Of a DNA stretch of 38,481 nt, positions 1 to 10,277 are shown piece by piece. The number at the start of each line of letters is the position of its first letter. Within the stretch, counting starts at the first letter, position 1. Below the pieces are notes generated by a model. The model made no database searches. It was given only the letters and a program-made list of their open reading frames with translations, and was not told where the DNA came from. The translations under genes were made by a program, and so were the position numbers. The stretch comes from Chara braunii (Eukaryota; Streptophyta; Charophyceae; Charales; Characeae), in contig BFEA01000148.1 in NCBI GenBank assembly GCA_003427395.1, forward strand, positions 345,076 to 383,556, in the 5' to 3' direction.

Positions 1-12
1 AGTCTGGCACAG

Positions 13-14
<2 letters not shown>

Positions 15-110
<96 letters not shown>
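15..110. repeat. (GA)n microsatellite
   Basis: An almost pure GA run, ending in three interrupted GACA-type units. Simple repeat with no coding content. Confidence 0.97.
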
Positions 111-950
111 CCCCTGCCTGAGCTGTGTGTACAGGTGGGCAGGCTTATCTTCAGTCTTCCTGGTCCCAGGCGTTTGCCTGAGGCACATGGATACTAGAGG
201 TTAGCTTCCAACGTCTTTTCTCTCCTGAATTACCTTGTAAACTCCAGGTGTCTAGGGAGAATAACCACATGCCTTAGGGTTCACCTAAAATCCCACCTGC
301 TGTTGACCCCGAATCGTGGGTGCATGAAGTCCTGGTAGGATCTCCACGAACTGCAGAGTTCCTTTTTTTCTTTTTCTGTGAATGATGACATACTAATTGC
401 CGTAAATCGTCCATTGTCCCTCACAAATATTGCTCACTCCACGCTTCCTTCCATTATCACCGAAGTACCCTGAGTTTGCAGCATTGATTGCTTCCTAAGA
501 AGGAAGGATTACCTGTCCTGCACCCTGTTGTTTCTGCTTGGCTGCCACTTTTTATATTCCTATGTTGCCCCTCTCAGCCCTACTGGGCTGCCTGGTATAT
601 TCTCTTCAGATTTTAGAGCTGTTGTAGGGGCCCATTTGACTTGTTTTCCACCCTAGTTATATTATGGGTCCACCCGTCCTTCCGTCTAGTTCTCGCTACC
701 TCCTCGGACTCCCTCTCTTTATCTGGGCCCCTTGTCCACCAAAGGAACCCCCCATGTTATCATTGTTGATTCTTGCGATTTTTCCATCCTCAAATAGGTG
801 TTGACAAATGGTGATAGTATATCGCCCCCCGCTTCAGTGGGTTGTGTTCCATGTGTTCGAGCAGAAAGTTTCATCCCCTCCCATGCCTCTGCTGTAGACA
901 TAGGTTTGGTTTCTATAGTCTATTGGCATCGTCTCTTCCATATTGTCCAC
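111..950. other. No gene recognised
   Basis: Mixed-composition DNA. Open frames here are short and match no family I know. I see no repeat or RNA signal. Confidence 0.5.
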
Positions 951-962
951 ATTGTAGTGTCC

Positions 963-1186
963 TTATTCCCCCCCCCCCTCCCCTTTTCTCTTTCTTTCCT
1001 TTCTTTCTCTCCCTTTGTTTTTTGTATTTAAGGGCGACGGCCTTGAGATATGGTCATCGAACTGACCGGCCCTAGGTAATTCAGAGCTGTAGGAATTTAC
1101 TCATCTGCTTCCGGTGGAGTTCGAACTGAGGTCTGTATTTCAACAGTTCAAGGGTGTAGCAACTGAGCTACGCCAGTTGGTGCCAT
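963..1186 (-). mobile_element. tRNA-derived SINE, type A, copy 1
   Basis: Read on the minus strand, the 5' end is tRNA-like. There is a polymerase III A box (TAGCTCAGTTG at 1160-1170) and a B box (GTTCGAACTCC near 1116-1126) at tRNA-like spacing. A non-tRNA body follows, then an A-rich and purine-rich tail (1030 down to 963). A perfect 12-bp direct repeat, ATTGTAGTGTCC, lies at 951-962 and again at 1187-1198, as expected for LINE-mediated insertion. The tRNA part cannot form a full cloverleaf with a clean acceptor stem, and it continues into unrelated sequence, so it is a SINE and not a tRNA gene. A related copy lies at 4262-4414. Confidence 0.85.
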
Positions 1187-1207
1187 ATTGTAGTGTCCGT
1201 TTGTTTC

Positions 1208-1317
1208 TTTTTTTTTTTTTGGACCATTTTTCGATTTATGCGTGTCATCCTTGCACAGGGGCCATGCTAATCTTCCTTCTCTGTATCGTTCCAATTTTAA
1301 CGGATGTCCCGAAGGAC
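1208..1317 (-). pseudogene. U6 snRNA retropseudogene with poly(A) tail
   Basis: On the minus strand 1317-1221 matches plant U6 snRNA almost end to end. It has the 5' TTCGGGACATCC stem-loop, GGAACGATACAGAGA, GATTAGCATGGCCCCTG, GATGACACGC and the 3' GGTCC end. U6 is the catalytic-core RNA of the spliceosome. Three features argue against a working gene. The RNA end is followed by about 13 A residues instead of the T-run terminator. Four extra bases (GAAG type) are inserted next to the ACAGAGA box. I see no USE element or well-placed TATA upstream. Similar sequences, AACAGGACAC upstream and AAACGGACAC downstream, may be a degraded target duplication. The SINE at 963-1186 lies just downstream on the same strand. 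Confidence 0.9.
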
Positions 1318-1799
1318 AATGTGTCCTGTTATTTGGAAACAGCGCTTTTGCTTATTTACAAAGTGTGTGTTTCGCTCCCTCTGGCTGTGCCATATTTCAG
1401 AGTACTGCCTGAAAGACAGCCCTCCGAGATTATTCCAGGGGTTTTACAAGCACGTGATTGGCTGCACTGGTAGCAGAAATTCATGAGACGTTCAGAACGG
1501 TCTGCGTATGTGACATCAGACTGGGTGCAATCGCAGCAAGCAGAGAGTAATCTGTGTCAGGTCAGCAGTTGCGAAATGCGAAATTAGACTGATGAACTGA
1601 TAAGCCCATTAGTGACCACTGCATCCTGACCTATTTTGACAAACCAGAAGTTTGCATTTCTCCAAGCCTAAGATGGTACGATCTACAGTGCCGCCCTGTC
1701 GAAAAGTAATTTTGGCACCGTAGATTTTGGTCCAGTACTTGTAGACAAGAAAAATGAACAGTGCAGGAGCCCTTGGAGTGGTGGTTTAAGATCTCAGCA
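1318..1799. other. No gene recognised
   Basis: Unique-looking sequence with no coding, RNA or repeat signal that I can support. Confidence 0.5.
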
Positions 1800-2290
1800 A
1801 AGCACAACATTCTGTCGACAACTACGCTACGTGTACACCCCTGAGTAACAAACGACAATCCTGAATAATAAACGACCTTGCGACACAAGTACAATGCGGC
1901 CCACAGTTTTGCATCCATGCAGGTATTGTAAGTCATAACATATTTGACTAGTATTTGAATTCCACGTCGGCAAACTCGAATACAGCACGTCCGGTAATGC
2001 AACCAACACACCTTTTGAAGTATCTGACCAGTACGCGAACAGTGTTTCGTCCACTCTGTATGTCTCTGAATGATGTAAGGCCTTCTGACTCAGATACGAC
2101 ACGGCCTGTAGTTTGCGTTATGCAAGCTCTGTATTCGAATACAACACACCCCATTTAGTATTCAAATGCGGAATAGCCAAACTAGAGTGCAACACGTCTG
2201 GTGTATGGTTTGTGCCATGCTGCCTTGAATGCAAAACACACCCTTTGGAGCGTGTTTGATTAGTGCACGGGGTCTTGTGTCCCAACAGTA
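1800..2290. repeat. Degenerate tandem repeat with TATTCGAATA palindromes
   Basis: Loosely repeated blocks of very roughly 60-100 bp share the modules AATACRACACG, TTGCRTTATGC and AACACACCC. One block contains the perfect palindrome TGTATTCGAATACA at 2130-2143. The same 16 bases TGTATTCGAATACAAC recur at 36973-36988. Short open frames on both strands only follow the repeat. Confidence 0.5.
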
Positions 2291-2552
2291 GAGGCGCTGA
2301 GATGTCCCGATCGATGTACGGGCCTGATTGTGAAAGTCAACAGACGTGGCATGACTTGTGGATGAATGCAGTGAAAGCCAACTGTTACAGGTCTCTTCTC
2401 TACCTCTGTGTCAGAGCAGATCAACTGTGAAATGACAGAGATGAAGTCGTGAGAAGGTAATAACTGCTACTGACCATGTCGAGTGCTAATACCCTCCCTC
2501 GAATCAAGTGACTAGGGGCATTCTATTCTCGATCGAGCACTAATAGAGCCCG

Positions 2553-2680
2553 AATCTATTGAGGGTAGGCATCATTAGAATAATATTAGGGGTGAAAACC
2601 TACCCAGTTATCATGTTCCCGTGACTTCGTCTCCAAATCTATTGAAGGTAGGCATCATTAGAATCATATCGCAGGTGGAA
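2553..2680. repeat. Two 83-bp-spaced repeats, each with a small inverted repeat
   Basis: AATCTATTGA followed by GGTAGGCATCATTAGAAT occurs at 2553 and again at 2636. Each copy is followed by an inverted partner (CCTACCC, then CTACCCTC), so each unit could fold into a short stem. No gene is apparent from 2291 to 3070. Confidence 0.6.
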
Positions 2681-3181
2681 ATCTACCCTCAATGTATATT
2701 TAATATTTATACTGTAATGAATCTAACGATGCCTTGTGGCTCTAAATCCGGGAAAGAGGGCAGTCTATCCCTTGACAGACATCTGTTACTGCCAGTCTGT
2801 GGCGTCATTTATTTATTCATTTATGGCGAAAGAACTGTTGTTTAGAGCTCCACTGGTTTGATTGCACAATGCTGTATTTTCTTGCGTGGAGCAGCGCAAT
2901 TGAGTTCCATCTCTGGGCGAGATTTCAGACCGGCGGACGGGAAGACCCTTTTTCTGTTTTTTTTTGTGAAACATGCAACAAATGCTTGGAAAGTGCGGAT
3001 AAGTTGAACTGGAACGTCAAGGGTTAACGCAATGACCGTGTGAAATGGCTTTTGTATTCGCTGCTGTCAGGTCGTGGATTGCGCGTCGAATGCAAGCGCA
3101 CATCGTGAGCCCTGCTCTGGACCTTCTGGGTCTTTATGTGGAAGGCAAGAAAACACAAGCAGTTCACAGAAAGCAGACGGT

Positions 3182-3619
3182 ATGGAGAATGTGACTGATC
3201 AGCTGGACACATGTGGGGCTGCAGCTGTGGATGGAGCGCACGTAGTGGAAGCAAAACAAGTGGACACAGTTCCATCTGTCGATTGCTCTAGCAATCGTGT
3301 TACTGATGCTCATTCACGCGTGGAACATGGCGTCGTAGCCAAACAGCACGAACCGGAGAAGAAGCACAGATTGGAACGACCCTTCGGTTCATCGAAACGG
3401 AAGGCGGAGGGTTTGGTTGAGACTCTCCTGCGGGAAGACCAGGAGAGGCGAACTCATGTGCGTTCGTTGAAGCTTCTGCGGAGGAAACGAGGCTACTTGT
3501 TTAAGCGGTGGAGCGTTCCAGCTGGGCAGTCACTCTTGGAAAGAGCTCAGGCTTGGTCTGCGGCACACCGGTTCCTGCTTCTGCATCGAATGCGAAACAG
3601 GAGCATTTCAGTCCTGTGA
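3182..3619 (+). CDS. Candidate ORF, lysine/arginine-rich C-terminal half, function unknown
   Basis: The frame is open from about 3071 to the TGA at 3617-3619. The first in-frame ATG is at 3182, giving 146 codons. An AG dinucleotide after a pyrimidine-containing stretch (CTGCTGTCAG, ending 3070) could instead be a splice acceptor, making this an exon. The first part is polar with scattered Cys and Ala. The second half is strongly basic (KKHRLERPF, SSKRKAEG, KLLRRKRGYLFKRW), as in some nucleic-acid-binding or nuclear-targeted proteins. I recognise no family. It looks more like coding sequence than its neighbours because it lacks low-complexity DNA, but a chance ORF or decayed gene is possible. 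The 139-bp tandem repeat starts 20 bases after the stop. Confidence 0.3.
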   Translation: MENVTDQLDTCGAAAVDGAHVVEAKQVDTVPSVDCSSNRVTDAHSRVEHGVVAKQHEPEKKHRLERPFGSSKRKAEGLVETLLREDQERRTHVRSLKLLRRKRGYLFKRWSVPAGQSLLERAQAWSAAHRFLLLHRMRNRSISVL

Positions 3620-3639
3620 AGGGATATTGTAGCGAACAA

Positions 3640-3917
3640 GGAGAATCGTGTTTTTGCAGTGACAGTGCAGCAACATGCTGCTGCGATCGAGGACCGGAGG
3701 CGGCAGCAGTAGTTTGTTCAGGCGATAACCACCTCACCCAGGCCTCATGTGACCCACAACATGAACCCACAATGCGAAGGAGAATCGTGTTTTTGCAGTG
3801 ACAGTGCAGCAACATGCTGCTGCGATAGAGGGCTGGAGGCGGCAGTAGTTTGTCCAGGCGAGAACCACCTCACCCAGGCCTCATGTGACCCACAATATGA
3901 ACCCACAATGCGAAGCC
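3640..3917. repeat. 139-bp tandem duplication, two units
   Basis: GGAGAATCGTGTTTTTGCAG starts units at 3640 and 3779, and the two are nearly identical. Each unit reads locally as a Cys-rich peptide (motifs CFCSDSAATCCCDRG and HLTQASCDPQ). The period is not a multiple of three, so one frame cannot run through both units. I therefore do not call a protein. 3918-4261 has no recognisable gene. Confidence 0.85.
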
Positions 3918-4261
3918 AGAGCACGTATAGGTGGAGGACAGAGTCTCGTAGAAGGTCGCACGCCTTGCAGCTGGGCATCAGATTGCATCTGGGCTTGGAT
4001 TTCTGCAACAATGCTTCAGCTTGCCTAGAGTCTGCATGAAGCACAGAATGGCTCTCCAAAGTAGCGTAACGTTGTACAGAGTGAAGTGGCAAGCACCTGT
4101 GAAGATATGGGATGGGAATGAAACCACAGCAATCGGCATGAATACAAGAAGCCGGAGTCTCATTAAATAATTTTGTATAGTGCATAGCAGAGTAAGCGGG
4201 CATTGGAAACATACAGAGTTGGTTCTGAATGGTCAAATTTGGGTTGCTCTGAATGAATACT

Positions 4262-4414
4262 ATTGGAGACAAGTTGGTACACGTATTAACTGTTGAAATG
4301 CAGACCTGAGTTCGAAACTCGCTGGACGCAGATAAGTAACATGCCTCCGAATTTACCAGGGCGCCAGCATTTCAAAGAGTATCTAAACGTCGTTGCCCTT
4401 TTATGAAAAAAAAG
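4262..4414 (+). mobile_element. tRNA-derived SINE, type A, copy 2 (5' degraded)
   Basis: This is homologous to the minus-strand SINE at 963-1186. Shared blocks are AACTGTTGAAAT(A/G)CAGACCT, the B box AGTTCGAAACTC (4309-4320), GCAGAT(G/A)AGTAA, GAATTTACC/GAATTACC, and CGTCG(TTG)CCCTT followed by an A-run at 4405-4413. The A box is decayed (GACAAGTTGG where copy 1 has GCTCAGTTGC), so this copy is probably not transcribed by polymerase III. No clear target duplication is visible. Confidence 0.75.
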
Positions 4415-4470
4415 AGACATGGAGATGATTGGCATCCAGTCTGTCCTTGCAGTTGCAAGCTGTAGCAGGC

Positions 4471-4586
4471 AGTTGCAGCATCACGTTGAAGTGTGCACAG
4501 TTGGAAAGGCTGCCAATGACTAATTGCCAGTTGCAGCATCACGTTGAAGTGTGCACAGTTGGAAAGGCTGCCAATGACTAATTGCC
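4471..4586. repeat. Perfect 58-bp tandem duplication
   Basis: Two units, 4471-4528 and 4529-4586, are identical base for base by my reading. This suggests a recent duplication or an assembly artefact. They are noncoding as far as I can see. Confidence 0.95.
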
Positions 4587-4840
4587 GGGCCGTCAACCAT
4601 GAAGAACGCTACACTTAGTGCAATGGTGCTATGGAACAAGAAGCGAGAAGAGGTAGGAAAAAAAAAAAAAGAACGGGAACACAGAAAGAGGAGAAAACAG
4701 CTGTTTCCTCTTTCTTGTGTCCTGGGCTCAGTTTGCCTGCCTCTTGTCGCTCCTCGTTTCATCATGCCAGTTCGCTTGTGCCCATCAGAATGGAGGAGCT
4801 GGGGTTTTAAGAGAAAGCAACTTGTGTTTTGTAACTTCTA

Positions 4841-5575
4841 AGCGGTCAGCTTCTGCTCATACTGAGCATCGTCACTGAGTGTGCAGATACGATAGTGAGA
4901 AGAACTTGGAGGGGAGGCGACAGTAGAACCTGGCATGCGCATTCCGGAAGCGAACGTGTGCAGTTCTTCAGCTTTAGCGCAAAGGCAACGAAGTTCGTAT
5001 TGCTGTGGCGGAGGGTGAAATTGTGCATGTCGCATGCAGCAGTCGAGAATGTGAGAGGGAACGCCTTTCCGCTTTCCATGCAAACGATGCGCATTCAGTA
5101 CAGTCGAGAATGTGAGAGGCACGACGAAGAAAGGAAATGTCTGTCGACTTATGTTTTCCAAGCGGTCGTCTTCTGCCCAGAGCATCGGTACCCAGTGCGC
5201 AGATACAATAGTGAGAAGAATCTGACGGAGGGGAGGCGGCAATGAAACCTGACATGCGCATTCCGGAAGCAAACGTGTGCACTTCTTCGGCTTCAGCGTA
5301 AAGGCGACAAAGTATCTACGGCTGTGGCGAAGGGTGAAATTGTGCATGCCACATGCAGCCGTCAAAAGTGTGAGAGGGGATGCCTCTTCGGAGTCTTCGC
5401 TTTCCGTGCAATGATGCTGTGTTGCACAGTTAGGTACGGCGAAGAAAGGAGAATTGTTCCTACTGGTGTGGCAAGGGGAAATTGGGCATGTCACATGCAG
5501 CAGTGAAGAATGCGAAAGGGGATGTTTCCACCTGGACGATGCTGTGTTACACATTTGGGTACAACCGCGAAAGGA
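4841..5575. repeat. 320-bp diverged tandem repeat, two units plus a partial third
   Basis: AGCGGTC..CTTCTGC begins units at 4841 and 5161. Both contain GCGCATTCCGGAAGC, the block GTGAAATTGTGCATG, CGAGAATGTGAGAGG-like blocks and GACGAAGAAAGGA-like blocks. A shorter duplicate (5467-5575) repeats the second half of unit two. The units have drifted by substitutions and indels. A 289-codon minus-strand open frame (4838-5707) spans the array but begins without an ATG. I attribute it to the repeat's composition. Confidence 0.8.
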
Positions 5576-5714
5576 AACACTCATGTCATGATGCAGCAGC
5601 AGGAATGTTGGCTTGACAGGTAAGTAGAGTGTCAGTTTGGTGATCTTACTTTGCACTTGTAGCCGGTGATAATCGTCGCCATTTGCTGTGCCTGGGGCGC
5701 TCAACAAACGTGGG

Positions 5715-5854
5715 CAACCTTATACTCATTATATAATTCTAAACGGACACAAGCCGACAAGTGTGTGGGAGGGGGTGGGGGGGTGGGGGGGGGGGGGGCG
5801 AATGACTACCCAAATTTGGCCAACCTTACACTCATTATAAAATTCTAAATGGAC
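5715..5854. repeat. 34-bp direct repeats flanking a G-run
   Basis: CAACCTTA.ACTCATTATA and AATTCTAAA.GGAC occur at 5715-5748 and again at 5821-5854. Between them, 5767-5798 is almost pure G with single T and A interruptions, which could form a G-quadruplex on the plus strand. Confidence 0.8.
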
Positions 5855-6666
5855 GTGGACGGATTCGCAATCCGAGTGGGGAATGATGTTTGGTGATTGT
5901 TTCCACAACACACCCACTCTTGTGTGCACTGTCAGTACGCATCTGCCATCTGATGACCCTATGTTCTCACTCTGTGGGGAATCTTGTTGCTCGTAATTTG
6001 AGCAGAATGAGCAGAGTTTAGAAAGGCAAAGTGTGCACAGAGATTCTTCTTAAGTTCCTACCAACATCATCCACTGACTACGAAGGTTTTTAATCTTGTA
6101 TTTTTTCATTTGTGTTATGTTTTTTGTCACGAGGTGGTCTCTTGTCGAGGCTTGTATTATCTTTTTCTTTTGCTGATGAACATTTGTGCAGTTAGTGTTT
6201 TCTTTCCTCGCAGGGTTTTAGGTGCAGTATGTCTGTAACAGGAAAAAGAATAGTACGACATATGAGCTGGGCATGTAGCTCTGTGACAGTCTTTCGGGTG
6301 CAGCTTGCCTGGCTATGTTAGTTATTTAAGCAACCAGAGGAGGAGGAGGGGCTGTAGCGTTGGACGTCATGACAGAGGAAGTGGTGACTGTTGTCGGCCA
6401 TCATATGCTTGCGCCCAACTGCTTTTGTCTGGCAGTAGAACGAGTAGATGAGACGTGGAGCACAGATGAGCCTTCTTCTTGTCCTGCTGTCCCTTCAGTT
6501 TCTGATAGCTCTTCTCCAAGTAGTCTTTGTCTAAACCTCCTTTGCATTCCAGTGCATGATGACTTGGTTGTTCTCAATCACAGGGCTGTCACATCTAGCG
6601 TAAGGGCGATGGGCAAGGATGCAGAATGCATAAGCAAACTCCTGCCATCAGGTCATCCACCCAGCA

Positions 6667-6667
<1 letters not shown>
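5855..6667. other. No gene that I can support
   Basis: An open frame of about 100 codons (from the ATG at 6369) runs into the GT/GA microsatellite and has no recognisable domain. Nothing else stands out. Confidence 0.4.
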
Positions 6668-6702
<35 letters not shown>

Positions 6703-6721
6703 GTGTGTGCATGTGTGTGTG

Positions 6722-6799
<78 letters not shown>

Positions 6800-6800
6800 N

Positions 6801-6843
<43 letters not shown>
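6668..6843. repeat. Compound (GT)n-(GA)n microsatellite
   Basis: GT units with a few GCATGT interruptions (6668-6765) change directly into GA units (6766-6843). One N at 6800 marks uncertain length. Confidence 0.98.
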
Positions 6844-6845
<2 letters not shown>

Positions 6846-7031
6846 CAAAGTTTCAGTTAAGTAAAGGTGGTTTGAATAAGGAGGGACTGTCGTTTCGCTT
6901 TCAACATCAGGCCGCATGAGGTGCCTCTCGATAAATTTTTGGGCCATGACACCTGTTTTTTTCACTGCCAATGGCATCTCTTTCTTAGGGGGGGGGTTCT
7001 TGGGGTCTAGGCTTTAAATTACTGGGCAGAA

Positions 7032-7089
7032 AAGCAGGTTGGGAGTGAGAGCGAGAGGAGAAGCAGGTTGGAAGTGAGAGCAAGAGGAG
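7032..7089. repeat. 29-bp tandem duplication
   Basis: AAGCAGGTTGG(G/A)AGTGAGAGC(G/A)AGAGGAG occurs twice back to back, at 7032-7060 and 7061-7089. Confidence 0.85.
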
Positions 7090-7459
7090 AAGGGATGGCA
7101 GTATGCTTTCTAGACGTACGTGATAGCGAAGGAGAGAACTCTATCCCATGTCATCGAGAATCTGTTGATGTCGAATGGTTCTTTCAGCTTGTGAGTTGGA
7201 TCGGTGACCAACAGCCCTGTTTTTTTTTGTTCTTTTTTTTTGTTTTTTTTTTGGTCGACGGATAGCCTAATTATGTGTAATAATTCTTTCTCTCTGCCAT
7301 GCCAATTGAATCTGTCTAGTCCTCTGGCACATCTGGGCAGATAAAGCCACCTTCTTCCTCCAACACAATGGCCTGTCATTACATATGCATCTGGAACGGA
7401 AATTTGCGCACTAAAATTAACTCAATACTAGAGTCGATAGTAATGAATACAGCTATATC

Positions 7460-7461
<2 letters not shown>

Positions 7462-7523
<62 letters not shown>
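7462..7523. repeat. (GT)n microsatellite
   Basis: Pure GT units. The following 100 bases hold short diverged repeats (AGGACT..CAGCCTGCCA and AGAAGGG.AGTGCACA, each twice). Confidence 0.98.
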
Positions 7524-7525
<2 letters not shown>

Positions 7526-7649
7526 GGGATTGTTGCTGGTCGCAGGACTAAGTGCAGCCTGCCAGCTCTCCTGGTTGCAAGTGCAATGAACCAGGACTGA
7601 ACACAGCCTGCCAAGGGAAGAAGGGCAGTGCACACCAACCCCTGGTTGC

Positions 7650-8137
7650 TGGTGTATCAGGGGGAGAAGGGTAGTGCACATGATCTCCTCATCGACCATT
7701 CATTGCAGTCCATTTGGGCATCATCTGGCGGGAAGGCATGTTTCTTGTCTTTTGCCTGTTTTTTTTTCCTAATCAGGAATGTTTCTTGTCTCCTAAGAGC
7801 TCTCATGGAGTATTCTCGATCAATTTCAATTTAATAATTTATCCTATAGTTAGTTCATTATTGTTTTGCGTATTGAATTCGTTGAGTTGTTTGCACCTAG
7901 AGTTTCAGCTAGCTCCTAATCCCTTCGGGTGTGCTTTCTAATCCCTTCTCAAGTATCCCGAATGTCATTCAGCTAGCTCCTCGAGTTTCAACAAGAATTC
8001 TGAAATTCTTTGGGCTTTCCGTTGCTCATTAATAGGCCATCATTATGCTGTCCTTACTTTAATTTGATGCCATTATTAATTTGTCAACTGCATAATGATA
8101 ATTTATTCTGGGATTTGTGGGCGCCGGACGGCATCTG
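7650..8137. other. No gene recognised
   Basis: Moderately AT-rich sequence with no coding or RNA signal. It ends at the TTAA flanking the transposon at 8142. Confidence 0.5.
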
Positions 8138-8141
8138 TTAA

Positions 8142-8291
8142 ATCACCAGTATTTGGCCCAGCTATCGGCCGTGGAAAAGAGTAGAGTAGAAACGTTTCTA
8201 GCCGGATGAATTTGTGCGCTCCTGTAGTGGCCCGTACGTTTCCTAAAATCGCGTAGCGTTAACGGGCACGACTTTAGGAAGTACTGGTGGT
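8142..8291 (+). mobile_element. 150-bp TTAA-flanked transposon (MITE), copy 1
   Basis: The left terminus ATCACCAGTA (8142-8151) and right terminus TACTGGTGGT (8282-8291) are inverted repeats with one mismatch. They are bounded by TTAA at 8138-8141 and 8292-8295. The element has no coding capacity. A second copy of exactly the same length, similar along its whole span, is at 36510-36659. A 1298-bp relative with the same termini is at 13194-14491. The transposase source is not in this window. TTAA duplications occur in piggyBac, Kolobok and some Sola elements, and the superfamily cannot be decided from here. Confidence 0.92.
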
Positions 8292-8487
8292 TTAAATGCC
8301 ATGCACAATGTCGGATTGAACATCAGTCACATTTTGTAATTTTTAATTAGTAATTACAGAATTGCAGAACCAAAAAATTCAAGAAATGAGAACTGATGCG
8401 AACCAGCAGGGAAAATATGTTATCCTGCTGTGATTGGATCCTGACTCGTCCAACCACAGAAAACATCATGTTTGAAAAGCCTTTACC

Positions 8488-9250
<763 letters not shown>

Positions 9251-10262
9251 TGCAATAACCCGTTCCTTATGCCTCATAAGCTGTCCAAGGACCCAGACCG
9301 ACGATGGCCTAGGCCGCAGCACGTAGAGGCAGGACCCCAAACGTTTGGATTCAGGGGCGCTGCACCAGACAGTTGACAGAAATTCAACTGTACATCGCCC
9401 TCCGTCAAAGCCACCGTGGACCCAGCCCAGGCCGCCGGTCAGACACACGCACTTGTTTGTATGCAGGTACCAAGACAGCATTCAGGCCAAGTGAAGGTCT
9501 GCAACTGTATGGGATCCAGGCCGTCGGCCATGAGTCAATGTGAGTCACCGTGGGTGGGAGACCTGAGGCAGGTCTACCCGGTCAAATGCTACATAAGACC
9601 CTGCCTCCAGGGAGTCAACATTCAGTCTTGCTATGCTGACTTGACGCTGGCTTGACGCTGGCTGGACGCTGGCTTGACACTGGCTGCTCACTGGCACTGT
9701 GGACGACGACGGGAGACTGCTGCTTGCTTGCTGGCGCCGGCCTCTGCTGACTTGGTGCAAAACCACGCTGTCTTCGACGTTGCAGATGTGGCGCATTCCA
9801 CTCTGTGTTCATTTCTGACGGGCCATTTGCCACACTGTCTACATTGCTGAGTTCGAGGCGACAAGGAGGGAGATCGGGATCTGTGGATGATTGAGATTGA
9901 ACTTACCTGCTGTTGATGTCGATACTGTGCGCTACTGAATGTTTTCACGAGAGACCTGTGCCACGTGGCACTCTTGATGTGATCAGGCCCTGTCAGGCAA
10001 TTATTGGACACTGTTGGTTGACGTGGAGGCGAGGGGGAAGCCTGGAGATGGAGAGGGAAATGTTGGGCTGCTATCTCTGTGGTCATTGATGGATATCTCT
10101 TCCACCCCCTAATCTGTTTATTCCCCTTCTCCTCTCTTCGTCTATTGGTTACCAGACATTGTATCACAGATCACATTCACAATTATTTGGAGACATTATT
10201 CAGAACTGAGATTTCTTGTATTTGGACATCTGACGAGTATCTTCCAGACTGGGTTCATTACA
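9251..10262 (+). repeat. 5' LTR of the Gypsy element
   Basis: It starts TGCAATAACC and ends in CA just before the primer-binding site. It aligns along nearly its whole length with 18435-19425. An internal 11-bp tandem repeat (TTGACGCTGGC type, five units, 9641-9695) has six units in the 3' LTR. GCTACATAAGACC near 9588 is a weak TATA candidate. Confidence 0.92.
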
Positions 10263-10265
10263 ATT

Positions 10266-10277
10266 TGGTATCAGAGC
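10266..10277 (+). other. Primer-binding site for initiator Met-tRNA
   Basis: TGGTATCAGAGC is the standard plant LTR-retrotransposon primer site, complementary to the 3' end of tRNA-iMet. It lies three bases after the LTR end, as expected, and fixes the element's orientation and the LTR boundary. Confidence 0.95.

Noticed and set aside
1100-1186. Functional tRNA gene on the minus strand
   Set aside because: A and B boxes are present, but there is no clean acceptor stem, the sequence continues as a repeat body, and target duplications flank it.
4838-5707. 289-codon minus-strand open frame
   Set aside because: It has no ATG at its start, lies wholly on a drifted tandem repeat and shows no known domain. 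Kept only as a finding.
6369-6860. Plus-strand open frame before and through the GT/GA microsatellite
   Set aside because: About 100 unique codons without a domain, then pure dinucleotide repeat. Not enough to call a gene.
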